This document shows positions 47,125-57,060 of a stretch of DNA of 64,000 nucleotides, piece by piece. Every line of letters begins with the position of its first letter. Within the stretch, counting starts at the first letter, position 1. The notes beneath the pieces are model-generated. The model did no database searches. It was not told the origin of the DNA and worked only from the letters and a program-made list of their open reading frames with translations. The position numbers were made by a program, and so were the translations under genes. The DNA comes from Leuctra nigra (taxonomy: Eukaryota; Arthropoda; Insecta; Plecoptera; Leuctridae), in NCBI GenBank assembly GCA_934045905.1, contig OW203771.1, positions 3,038,001-3,102,000 of the forward strand, in the 5' to 3' direction.

Positions 47125-47640
47125 TTTTCGATATATGACGTCAATTCCGGTTTTAGCAATGGCGGCCGAAAATAATGTCGTCTTGAATTCATAATTATTA
47201 CTCATACATTTTTCCAAAATTTGGTTGCAATCGGTACAGCCGTTTTTGATATATGACGTCACTTCCGGTTTTAACAATGGCGGCCGAAAATAATGTCGTC
47301 TTGAATTCATAATTATTAGTACAACACATTTCCAAAATTTGGTTGCAATCGGTACAGCCATTTTCGATATATGACGTCACTTCCGGTTTTAACAATGGCG
47401 GCCGAAAATAATGTCGTCTTGAATTCATAATTATTAGTACAACACATTTCCAAAATTTGATTGCAATCGGTACAGCCATATTCGATATTTGACGTCACTT
47501 CCGGTTTTAACAATGGCGGCCGAAAATAATGTCGTCTTGAATTCATAATTATTAGTCCAACACATTTCCAAACTTAGGTTGCAATCGGTACAACCGTTTA
47601 CGATATATGACGTCACTTCCGGTTTTAAAAATGGCCGCCG
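47125..47640 (+). repeat. 118-bp tandem array within the composite element arm
   Basis: Five units of the form GCAATCGGTACAGCCGTTTT...GATATATGACGTCACTTCCGGTTTTAACAATGGCGGCCGAAAATAATGTCGTCTTGAATTCATAATTATTA. The overlapping minus-strand frames here are products of the repeat. Confidence 0.85.
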
Positions 47641-48679
47641 AGAACACTGCAACCTTGAATTTATAATTATTTACAAAGAACGTTTACTTATATCTATTTT
47701 AAAGTATAAAGTGGTGAATTTAGCGTCATTTAGCATATTTATGACGTCATTTCCGGTATAGGTCATAAAATGTGTGACGTCATTTCCGGTTTCGATATTT
47801 GAATCATCAAATATTACTGATTACATAAAGTTGACCGTCTAAATCGTTTAGCGCTGGTTTTGTTCTAATCTGTTTAGCCGTTTTTGAGACATGATGTCAC
47901 TTCCGGTTTCAAAATGGCGGCTTCCGGTTGGTTTTATAACAAGTCAAATGAAATATCAAAAGTACAAACGTTACATAAATATCAAGACAATCGGATCAAC
48001 AGTTGTTGCTGAAATGCAAATCGATGTATATTAAATTTCATGACGTCATTTCCGGTTTATTTAAAATAATGTTCAGTCTTTTGATATTGATAATCCATAT
48101 AGATGACCGTCTGAAACGATTGGCGCAAATTTCGTTCCGATCGGTCCAACCGTTGACGAGATATGACGTCACTTCCGGTTTCAAAATGGCGGCACAAAAA
48201 ATTCATGGGGACAAGGTTAAATCAGACGCCAAAAGTGCACACGTGGTAAAAATGTGAGATCAATCGGTTCAGCCGTTTAGGCTGTGGCCTGTTTACCGGA
48301 TTTTAGCTCCAGCCTACTACTATGATTACTGATTATGAAAACCGCCCTAAAACACTGTTTTCACGGCCCTCTAGCGCGCAAAGGGCGTAACCTATTGTTC
48401 CCAAATTTGGTATATGTTGTAGGGTGGGCCATAGCTCGAAATTAAGATATTTCGCAACAATGTGAGATTTCTCAATTTTAAGATCCAGTAGGCCGAAAAT
48501 GCCACTTTGATGCTTACAGTAAAAGTGGGTTTGCTCCAGCCTTTATATGAGAGTGTGCGCGCGCCGTACGACTTGGCTGGCGTGGAGCGACCGCTCCACT
48601 AGATCTTTTTGGTTAAAATGTACTGAGAAAATACTTCAATGAAAATTTCTTGGGTGGAACTTTCGTTATAAATTTTTTA

Positions 48680-50500
48680 TGATTTTAGATTTAGATTTAT
48701 TTTGTACACATCTTACAAGTAGTGGGTATCCACAAGGTGGTAAGGAACAACAGTACAATGAAAATTAATAATATGGTATAATAAATAATAGAGCCAGCTC
48801 TCAAGGTCCTTCTAATTCTTGTTGTCTTCACTTCCTTCATCACCGTCCTCCTCGTTCTTAGATGTCACCATATGTCGAAACTCTTTTACAGATATGTCAG
48901 TCATATCAAAGTGTTGCAATTTGTTCCAGTCACGAACGGTTCTGGCCAAAAATGAAAATCTACCGCAATCGGTTCGTGCAAAAAGTTCTTTTATCATGTG
49001 ACTTGAGGTTGTTCTTCCTTGACGTTTTTCTTCTAACTTTCCAGCACATTCAGACCATCCAATATTGCCATTTCTCATTTTAAACATATTGCATAACCTT
49101 GCAGTCTTCCTTCTGCTTTCTAAAGTTTCCCATTCCAATTCCTTCATCATTTCATTGGGACTTTCCCAAACAACATTCAAAACACCTCTCTCATTCCGTT
49201 CCTTCTTCCACTTCTTTACTCTACCAGTCACCCTTCTAGCCGCAATTTTTTGAATATTTTCTAGTGACCTAACTGCATTTTCTCGGTAAGGGTCCCATAT
49301 GGCACCTCCATATTCCAGAAGAGGTCTCAAGAGTGTCTTATATGCCATGTTTTTCGTAGCTATGCTTGCTCCCATCAAGTTTCTATAGACAAAATTTATG
49401 TTTTTAAGGGCTTTACTGGCAACTAGACTTATATGGTCTTTCCACTCCAAAGTTTCATCAATCCAGACTCCAAGGTATTTGTAGCCATTCATCACTTGCA
49501 GTGTCTGCTCAGCAATGGAATATTTGGCAGGATTACTTTTTCTGGCTCGCGTATAACTCACAACTACGCACTTCTTCACATTCAAGCTCATTTCATTCTT
49601 AATCATCCATTCATTGATCACTTCCAAGTCATGTTGAAGATCCTGCTCATCTTCTTCATTACTAATCTTCCGATAGACAACTAAATCATCAGCGAAGAGT
49701 CGAACAGGTGACTGTACATTTGATACTAGATCATTTATGTAAATGAGAAACAGTAATGGGCCTAGAACGCTACCTTGAGGTACTCCGGAAGTGACTTGTA
49801 TACTGTCTGACAGGGTGTTTCCAACTTTGACCCTTTGTTCTCTCCCTAAAAGAAATGCTTCCAGTACTTGAATGACTGCATCGTTTGGAACTATTGATTT
49901 AACTTTTGAAATGAGTATCTTGTGGTGAACCTTATCAAATGCTTTCATCATGTCCAAATATACTGCATCCACTCGTTCTCCACTATCCAGTGCATCAGAC
50001 AGTTCTTGTACGAAGCCAGTAAGTTGCGTCTCACACGAGAAATTTGCCCTGAAGCCGTGTTGTGCTTCTATGATCCAATTCTTTTCAACTAATATTTGCC
50101 AGATGTATTGGTTAATTAGTTTCTCCAGGATTTACCTTTCTTTTGAGTTTCTTGATTTTTTCGTTATAGTACTGTGGGTCACTATTTTTTTTTAACACAA
50201 GTTGAGGAATGTGGTGTACCATCGCGGCTTTACAGATATTCAAGAATCCATCCCAAAGTTCTTCAACGTTCTTGTCTACAGATGCCCAATCAGAGAAATT
50301 GTAGCTTAACTCATCTTGAAGTCCTCTTCTATTGGTTTTCTTGTAACACCATACTACTGCTTTTGTCTCCGCCTCAGTAACCAAGCCATTCATATCACAT
50401 TCGACTTCAACGATGACTGCCTTGTGATCGCTCAGATCTACCTCAACAACATCACTTCTAAGCAGACTGTCTATTGGATTAATCAACACCACATCCAATA
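48680..50500 (-). mobile_element. CR1-group non-LTR retrotransposon, 3' half (endonuclease C-end and reverse transcriptase), minus strand
   Basis: From 50498 the minus strand encodes the end of an APE-type endonuclease (VVLINPIDSL, then VDLSDHKAVIVEVE with the SDH motif) and a linker, then a broken junction near 50112-50130, then the reverse transcriptase. The RT frame (open from about 50130, annotated Met at 49972, stop 48812) has HGFRANFSCETQL, motif A LDMMKAFDKVHH, motif B GVPQGSVLGPLLFLIYINDL, motif C RLFADDLVVYR and the thumb KYLGVWID. Around 100 residues between linker and RT fingers are missing and the frame shifts, so this copy cannot make the polyprotein. The 3' end is about 48680-48690 with AATAAATCTAAATCTAAAAT. 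The RT type and accompanying SGNH protein point to the CR1/L2/Rex1 group. Confidence 0.85.
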
Positions 50501-50546
50501 GATTTATTATAGATTTATAGATTTATAGATTTATTAATAGATTTAT

Positions 50547-52226
50547 TTGTCAATAGAAATTGACAATAGACAGTCAATAGATGTAGAAGAACAGAAGGAA
50601 GGTGTTGAAGTTGAAGAGGGTGAAGATCGAGGAGTAGAGCATAAATGTACATTAGATGGAGGACAAATAAACAAGAATGCTATGAATAACTTCTGCTCTG
50701 CAATCAATGAAGTAAGCTTTGAAGTCTCGACAGCAGACGTGGCAGACAGTGGGACGGAGATTGAAGATGGTATCCTTCGCATTACTGACGTAATCTCTAC
50801 TGATACCGCAAGATCACTACGCCAATTACCTGCTAATTCATGTATTAATGTTATCAGAGGCAACTTATTTGATGCCCCAGCAGATTATGCATTCGCTCAT
50901 TGTGTTGGGAAGGACTTGGTGATGGGAAGTGGAATTGCTGTTCAATTTAAAAGTAGATTTGGAGGCAGTCAGTTGTTGGCGGCACAAAAGAAGGATATCG
51001 GAGAAGTAGTGTATCAAGAAGTTGATGGTAGACCCATTTTTCATCTCGTGACGAAAGAAAAATCTTCTGGGAAGCCAACTCTCATTGATTTTGTAAAAAC
51101 TATATCAAGCCTAAAATCCATATGCATTGAAAAAGACATTAAAAAATTGGCTTTACCGAAAATTGGTTGTGGAATTGATGGTTTCACCTGGGACCTAGTT
51201 AAGAGTGTTTTAGAAAATACGTTCAAAGAATCTGACGTTATCATCAAGGTCTATTCTCTGCATGCCGGGCAGAGGTTGAGTACCCAACGAAGTGTAGCCT
51301 GGTCGTCGGACAATTCCAAGACTAGAAATCCAAGAACAACAGCTGTGCTGAACAGACATGCTCAAAAGGTTCAAAATGGCATCCAATCAAAATCGTATCC
51401 ACAAAATAATCATACTGATAAGGATTATAATGAGACAGGCAGGGTGTGGACATCAAAGACTAGGAACCAAAGATCAAACGCACTGAACAGACCAATGATT
51501 CATCTACCAAATAAACCTTTAGTTCAGGATTATGATTTGAGATTTGGCGAATCAGAAAATAAAACACTGCTAAATGATCCGATATCCGTATCCGTAACCG
51601 CAAGTACAGTACCGGCTGAAAGTAATCAAGTACGGATTGAATCCTGTCCTCGCTCGCATGGTACAAGTAACAGAACTATTATAATGCCAACCATGCTTCT
51701 CTTGGGAGACTCTACCCTTGCCAATGCAAGAGATTTTCATCTGTGGAAGAATGAAGACTCAAGAATATTCCCAGGCATTCGCATTAGTGAACTTACAAAA
51801 CAGCTTCAATTGTCTCAACCAGAAGAACCTATGAAACATGACATTGTCTTTCTCCAAGTAGGTGTTCAAGATGCAAAGCTGGGAATAGATGCAGCGAATC
51901 TTGTTAATGACTTTGCAAATCTGCTACGAGTAGTCAAGGAGACATTTAAGGGAGCTGAAATCTGTGCCAGTGGAGTTCCATTGAGGAAAGATCTAGGAAT
52001 TGCGACAGTATGCAGAATGAACTGTATCATAAGGGAGGAAGTTATTCGAAAAGGAGGTTGGTTTGTAGATCCTGGTCAACACATTGGAGCCAGAGAAATG
52101 AAAGCGGACGGGAATAGATTGAACAACTTAGGAGAAAACACTTGGCTGGAAATATTCAAGGATTTTGGTAAAAGCATGATTCGTGTTAAAAACAATGCCA
52201 ATTTCTCGGGAAACTGGTTGCGTTAA
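50547..52226 (+). CDS. retroelement ORF1: TARG1-like macrodomain plus SGNH-hydrolase-like domain
   Basis: Open for 559 codons with no ATG until codon 46 (50682), so the 5' end is probably truncated at the inversion junction. Residues about 98-238 form a macrodomain of OARD1/TARG1 type: NVIRGNLFDAPADYAFAHCV, MGSGIAVQFKSRFGG, FHLVTKEKSSGKPT and LPKIGCGIDGFTWD. The Lys (about 170) and Asp (about 211) used by TARG1 to release ADP-ribose are both present. Residues about 250-375 are polar and low complexity. Residues about 380-545 are SGNH/GDSL-like: block I LLLGDSTLA is intact, block III reads VGVQD (Asn to Gln) and block V reads DGNRLNN (His to Arg), so esterase activity is doubtful in this copy. 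SGNH modules occur in CR1-type ORF1 proteins; a TARG1-like macrodomain beside it is unusual to my knowledge. It is read in the opposite direction to the RT half because of the inversion. Confidence 0.8.
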   Translation: MSIEIDNRQSIDVEEQKEGVEVEEGEDRGVEHKCTLDGGQINKNAMNNFCSAINEVSFEVSTADVADSGTEIEDGILRITDVISTDTARSLRQLPANSCINVIRGNLFDAPADYAFAHCVGKDLVMGSGIAVQFKSRFGGSQLLAAQKKDIGEVVYQEVDGRPIFHLVTKEKSSGKPTLIDFVKTISSLKSICIEKDIKKLALPKIGCGIDGFTWDLVKSVLENTFKESDVIIKVYSLHAGQRLSTQRSVAWSSDNSKTRNPRTTAVLNRHAQKVQNGIQSKSYPQNNHTDKDYNETGRVWTSKTRNQRSNALNRPMIHLPNKPLVQDYDLRFGESENKTLLNDPISVSVTASTVPAESNQVRIESCPRSHGTSNRTIIMPTMLLLGDSTLANARDFHLWKNEDSRIFPGIRISELTKQLQLSQPEEPMKHDIVFLQVGVQDAKLGIDAANLVNDFANLLRVVKETFKGAEICASGVPLRKDLGIATVCRMNCIIREEVIRKGGWFVDPGQHIGAREMKADGNRLNNLGENTWLEIFKDFGKSMIRVKNNANFSGNWLR

Positions 52227-52255
52227 CTGGTCTTGAAGGAAATGCACAATGGGTT

Positions 52256-52888
52256 GTGAGGGAAAAGGGCGATGTGATTAATCAGCGAAATGCGGTACGG
52301 CTGTTACTAATCAACTCTAGAAGTATTTTAAAGAAGATTGATAATTTCCGAACCATTGTCGAGACTTATGATCCCGACTTGTTTGTTGTTGTTGAAACGT
52401 GGTTGAGTCAAGATATAAACAACAGCGAAGTATCTCTGGCAAATTACACACTTCATAGAAATGATCGCAACAGACATGGTGGAGGAGTGATGATTGGCAC
52501 CAAGCATGAACTGAAAGGAAAAGTTCTCTGGACTGATGACAATTTTGAAATGATATGCGTCGCAATCAGTACTAGTAAAAGCAAGACGATTAATGTCATA
52601 GGTACCTACAGAAGTGGCACCGGTGGCATTGAGTTTCTTCAAAGATTGAATGACCATCTGCAGCGACAGGACATCAATCAGAGGACAATAGTGGCCGGTG
52701 ACCTCAATTTTCCAGAAATTGAATGGAAACATGGAATTGCTACGAATGTAATTACTAAGCAGGGAGTAGTTTACTCCATCATGAATCAAGGTTATGAACA
52801 AGTTGTAAAGGAGGGCACAAGGATGATTGATGGGACCAGGAGCAACCTGTTGGATGTGGTGTTGATTAATCCAATAGACAGTCTATAG
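52256..52888 (+). mobile_element. retroelement ORF2 N-terminus: APE-type endonuclease, inverted half
   Basis: The frame contains LLLINSRSILKK (catalytic Asn), DLFVVVETWLS (catalytic Glu), GGGVMIGTK, VAGDLNFPEIEW (GDLN) and ends at NLLDVVLINPIDSL, where the minus-strand half starts again with the same residues. The remaining SDH part of the endonuclease is therefore on the other strand. The start is uncertain (no ATG in frame at the left edge). ORF1 and ORF2 are about 30 bp apart, as in an intact element. Confidence 0.8.
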
Positions 52889-53020
52889 ACAATAGACAAT
52901 AGACAATAATAGATAATAGATGTTAATAGATTTATTAATATATAGATGTTAATATAGATATAGATGTTAATAGATTTAATAGATTTAATAGATTTAATCT
53001 ATTTACAATAGATTTACCAC
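52886..53020. repeat. ATAGATTTA microsatellite at the retroelement border
   Basis: TAGACAATAGACAATAG then TTAATAGATTTA-type repeats. A very similar TATAGATTTATAGATTTA tract lies at the internal junction (50500-50545). Both could be target sequence or repair filler from the insertion. Confidence 0.7.
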
Positions 53021-53369
53021 AACCGATTTACCGGTTTCCACTGGAAAATTCCAGTAAAAACAATTTTTTTACCCAGTCAAACCCATTTTTTACTAGTAAA
53101 AACCGCAAACTCATTTAAAAATAGAATAATATGCAATTTAAGCTCAATTCATTTTTCGAATTTTGGATTCCGGGATGAGTGCCCCCCCCCCCCCCCCCCT
53201 GCCACTCACTGCACTTGCGAATGTATTTATTACGTAGGCCTCTCTTCCCACATGCTCTCTATCCTTGAGTCTCCTTGAATTACATTTATAATCAACCAGC
53301 AGGAAACCACGCGGGAAAGCCGTCTTTTTCCTCATGCGTCATTGCGCAATGCAGTGTAATTACAAGACA
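53020..53369. other. intergenic spacer
   Basis: AT-rich with a run of C at 53178-53199. The minus-strand frame over it is low-complexity. No gene was recognised. Confidence 0.45.
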
Positions 53370-54690
53370 TAAAAAAACACTCCGTGTAAAAATACCAGCC
53401 AAGTCTCTTCAACTTAAAAAAAAAATGAAATCTAAAAATTCTGCACTGAAAAGTAGTGATATCAAAAAATTAGCCAAGTCAAAACTTTATTTGAAAATCA
53501 AAAAATACTTGGCGCATCGTGTACATAAATAGCTTGGAAGTATAAGCCAATTATAAATTATACATGAAATATACATATACATAGTATACCTATAATGCCC
53601 TAAAAAAAACGATGCGCCAAGTATTTTTTGATTTTCAAATAAAGTTTTGACTTGGCTAATTTTTTGATATCACTACTTTTCAGTGCAGAATTTTTAGATT
53701 TCATTTTTTTTTTAAGTTGAAGAGACTTGGCTGGTATTTTTACACGGAGTGTTTTTTTATGGGGATATCACTAGTTTTTTTAGTTTATTTACACAACTTT
53801 TAACACATATCGGAGCAACAATGACTAATTCCTTTAAAAAAATAGGCCATTTCCGAATTGGTTACTACGAAAAAATGTGTTTGGGGCTAAATATAAGCTT
53901 GTTTTGATATTCCATGAAGAATTGCGAAAGCATTGTTCCAATAGGTCCAGCCGTTTTCGAGATATGGCATCACTTCCGGTTTTCATAATAGCGGCTGAAA
54001 TTACAGCCACCTAGAATTTATTTCTATAAATGTTATGTATCATTATAAGCCTTCTGAATTTGTAGTTATTGTAGTAAGAGTTAATTCAAGTCTGATTCTT
54101 CATTTTTATGACGTCATTTCCGGTTTCGGTAATAGTAAATGTATATTTTGACTATTGATATTCCATAAAGATGACCGTCTGAATCATTTGGCGATAGTTT
54201 TATTCCGATCGGTGTAGTCGTTTTCGAGATATGACGTCACTTCCGGTTTCAAAATGGCGCCTTCCGGTTGGTTTTATAAAAAGGCACCTCGGACGCCAAA
54301 AGTGCACATGTGGTAAAAATTTCAAGTCGATCGGTTAAGCCGTTTAGGCTGTGGCGGTGATTGCGGTGTTTCGTGATATCATCATCAGATGAAGATAGGT
54401 TTTAAAAGGGGTGTAATTTCACTGTTTTCACGGCCCTCTAGCCCACAAATGGCATTACCTATTGTTCCCAAATTTAGTATATGTTGTCAGGTGGGCCATA
54501 GCTCGAAATTAAGTTATTTCGCAACAATGTGAGATTTCCCAATTTTGAGATCCAGTAGGCCGAAAATGCCATGTTGTTGCTTACAGTAAAAGTGTTTGGT
54601 CTGCTCCTCAGTTTATTAGGCATTTACGGTATGTTGAGTGAGTGTGAGTGTATAGTACGACTTGGCTGGGTGGAGCGACCGCTCCACTAG
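53370..54690 (+). mobile_element. composite hairpin-ended element, copy 4
   Basis: The inverted-repeat module is at 53370-53763 (ATAAAAAAACACTCCGTGTA ... TACACGGAGTGTTTTTTTAT). The arm has TGACGTCATTTCCGG and TGACGTCACTTCCGG at about 54108 and 54232. It ends in GTGGAGCGACCGCTCCACTAG at 54670-54690, only 75 bp upstream of the gene G start codon, so it supplies the immediate upstream DNA of that gene. Confidence 0.75.
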
Positions 54691-54764
54691 ATATATATTG
54701 CATGTTCAGTAGCAGTCTTGCTGTACAGCTAGTTGCTCGCTGTACGCTGACAGACAGTTCAGAC

Positions 54765-56422
54765 ATGATTCGCATTCTGCTGCTCCTCATACTGGATATT
54801 GCATACAGAGTTGGTAAGTCTAGTAACTTCTACTAGGGTCTTGTATTATATTGTGTATTGTATTCCCACCACTGGGGGCCTATTCTTGACTCGAAACCGT
54901 ATGCGAAAATGTTCGACTATGTGAAAATAAGTAAATTTTGTCGAAATTTTTTCTTTTTAATGCTAAATTGGTTGAATCCATTGTGCAGTGGCTCATTTCC
55001 GCATGGCGAACATTTTCAACAGACTCGAGAATAGGTACCCGAATAGGGGACGAGAATAGGGGAGAAGAGGGGGGGGGGAATAGGGTGCCTATTTTCGATT
55101 TTTTTTTAATGTTCGCCATGCGGAAATGAGCCCCTGCACAATGGATTCAGCTACTTTATCATTGATAAAACAAATTATTTCACTTGATTTCGCATAGTTG
55201 AACATTTTCGCATGCGGTTTCGATTCGAGAATAGGCGCACACTGGATATCGGTTGAGTAATAATTTTTTTATGTAAAGCGGTCCTAGTTACGATTATGAA
55301 AATAATGCATGTTCAATAAGCTGGTACATCATTGGGCGAGCATGGTTGTTGGTTTATATTCTTGTTTTGAGATATGATTTGCAATTGATTTCAGCTGCAG
55401 ACTTGTGTCACTATGAGCTACTGCCACTCTCCGAGGATGCTGACAGCCCGAGAATAAGGATCAAGTGTAGTGGTGCGTTCTACGAGTGCTGTGAAGATAA
55501 TACGACATGCTGTCGAACAAGGTAACTTTAAGACGGTTGAGTAGTGAGTTTGACCTTGAAGAGTTTTTAATCGATTTTTATCAATATCATTTACCAATGC
55601 AATTGTTAACAAAATAAGGCTTTGTACGAGTATTCAGAACAGTTCAATGAAAATAATTCCATAGATTGGAATGGTTTATTAGATTTACTTTGTCCTACAG
55701 ACGTTTAGTGCCCGAAAATTAGTAAAATTATGGCACTAAACATATGTTGGACAAAATAAAACTAATAACTTATTCCCAACTATGGAATTATTTTCATTGA
55801 ACTGTTCTGAATACTTGTACAAAGCCCTATTTTGTTAACAATTACACTGGAAAAAGATATTGATAAAAATCGATTAAAAAACTTGTCAAGGCCACGCTCA
55901 CTACCAAGCCCTCTTAACTCTGACGTTTAGATGTGAGACATGGAAGCATCCTAAAAATAACTAATCGGTTGACATTGTTCCATTTGTTCCAGCGAATTCA
56001 AGGTAATGGTCACCGTGCTCATCATCATCAAGTTCGTGCTCATCGGGAGCGTGATCTGTAGATGCTGTCGAACAAAAACAACCCCTCCACTTCCGATCCA
56101 CACGATCACACCCTTGCCGTCACAACCCAGCACATGGGCAGTGAGTTACAACATCCCGCCACCCGATTACAAGCAAGACGCAACATGACCTTCTGATTGC
56201 CCCACGTTCGCGGCGCCAAATTCATCAGCACTTTCGAGACCTCTTCACGCACCCCCGTCGACGACTACACACCCCGCCAACACGTGGGCTGCCAATGATA
56301 ATGTCGCTGCCGTGTGTGAACAAGACTCGTATGATGTAATGAGACGTGATGCACCGCCTAGCTATGACGCCGCCATAGTGGCTTCATCGACTGATCACAT
56401 TATAAATAATTACAAGAGTTAA
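54765..56422 (+). CDS. gene G: six-Cys single-pass membrane protein, short form by TGA, with open homologous extension
   Basis: Exons: 54765-54813 (49 nt, G|GTAAGT), 55395-55521 (acceptor TTGATTTCAG, donor AG|GTAACT) and 55993 onward (acceptor TTCCAG). The conventional product is 123 residues ending at TGA 56186-56188: signal peptide MIRILLLLILDIAYRV, Cys motif DLCHYE...KCSGAFYECCEDNTTCC (C-x6-CC-x5-CC), helix VMVTVLIIIKFVLIGSVIC, RCCRT and IPPPDYKQDAT. After the TGA the same frame stays open for 77 codons to TAA at 56420-56422, carrying one gene-E-type repeat unit (NDNVAAVCEQDSYDVM) and DAPPSYDAAIVASSTD, the family C-terminus. Gene F has ACA TTA CCT TCT where G has ACA TGA CCT TCT, so one T-to-G change made the stop. 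Readthrough (UGA-C context) or a recent nonsense allele are both possible. Confidence 0.82.
54886..55240. mobile_element. 350-bp hairpin MITE in gene G intron 1
   Basis: GCCTATTCTTGACTCGAAAC and ATGCGAAAATGTTCGACTAT on the left mirror ATAGTTGAACATTTTCGCAT and GTTTCGATTCGAGAATAGGC on the right. TGCCTATTTTCGATTT and GAGAATAGG copies lie in the centre. Gene G's donor and acceptor are undisturbed. Confidence 0.7.
55528..55917. mobile_element. TTAA-flanked hairpin MITE (piggyBac-type), copy 2
   Basis: Element 55532-55913 with ends GACGGTTGAGTAGTGAGTTT and ACGCTCACTACCAAGCCCTC, flanked by TTAA at 55528-55531 and 55914-55917. It starts six bases after the exon 2/intron 2 boundary of gene G, leaving GTAACTTTAA of the donor region intact. 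Confidence 0.88.
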
Positions 56423-57060
56423 TTTATGGGAGTATGACGTCGCTCCCAGTGCACAGGAGGAATAAGTATACATTTTCAACAAAAATTACGACAAGATGCT
56501 GGGTTTTATGGAACACTTCCAGATGAGTAAGCATGAAAGGACGTGATATTGGTACCAAGTGAAAAATATCTAGAAACCAGGAACTCTCATTTCATATTCT
56601 TCACGTTGCAAATTCCTTTCTAGATCACAGTTTCGATTATTGATAATTATGTTAAATTGTATCGCTTCTGTGAATTCTATTCAAGATGTCTGTTGATGTT
56701 AGGAGAATGCTGGACAGTGGCGGGATGAGAACCTGGGTCTCCAGAATGAAATCACAAATCACAATACGCTTATCTGTATAGATGTTTTGAATCAAAACAA
56801 TTAGTCATGTGTTCTTTGCTTATTGTGTTTTATATTGTGTAGTACATACTTTATATTAAATAAATAAATGTTCGAAAATATATAATTGGAATACTAATGA
56901 AGTGTTAAGTTTGGTTTAAAACCATTCGAAGCGTCTCATCATACTCCAGTCATAAGCGGGCAGAAAATAGCCTGCACATCCTCCATTATTATCTAAAAAT
57001 TTTATAAAATCGACTTCCTTCACATCTTACCTACAATCTTCTTCGTCATCAGAATCAAGC
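56423..57060. other. 3' flank of gene G
   Basis: AAATAAATAAATG at about 56858 may serve as polyadenylation signal. 56705-56745 resembles an inverted tRNA B-box (GGGATGAGAACCTGGGTCT). No gene was recognised. Confidence 0.45.

Larger units (their letters stand above)
45658..48602 (+). mobile_element. composite hairpin-ended element, copy 3 (longest arm)
   Basis: The inverted-repeat module lies at 45658-46938 (CCCAGAAAAAAACACTCCGT ... ACGGAGTGTTTTTTTCTGGG) and has captured a SINE at 46050-46245. The arm at 46939-48580 holds about ten TGACGTCA/CTTCCGG composite sequences, five of them in a tandem array of about 118-bp units (47125-47640). It ends at the GTGGAGCGACCGCTCCACTAG hairpin (48582-48602). 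The retroelement follows within 80 bp. Confidence 0.7.

Noticed and set aside
47107..47652. Four overlapping minus-strand ORFs with NSRRHYFRPPLLKPEVTS
   Set aside because: They translate the 118-bp tandem units of a non-coding element arm. There is no family resemblance and the frames overlap each other.
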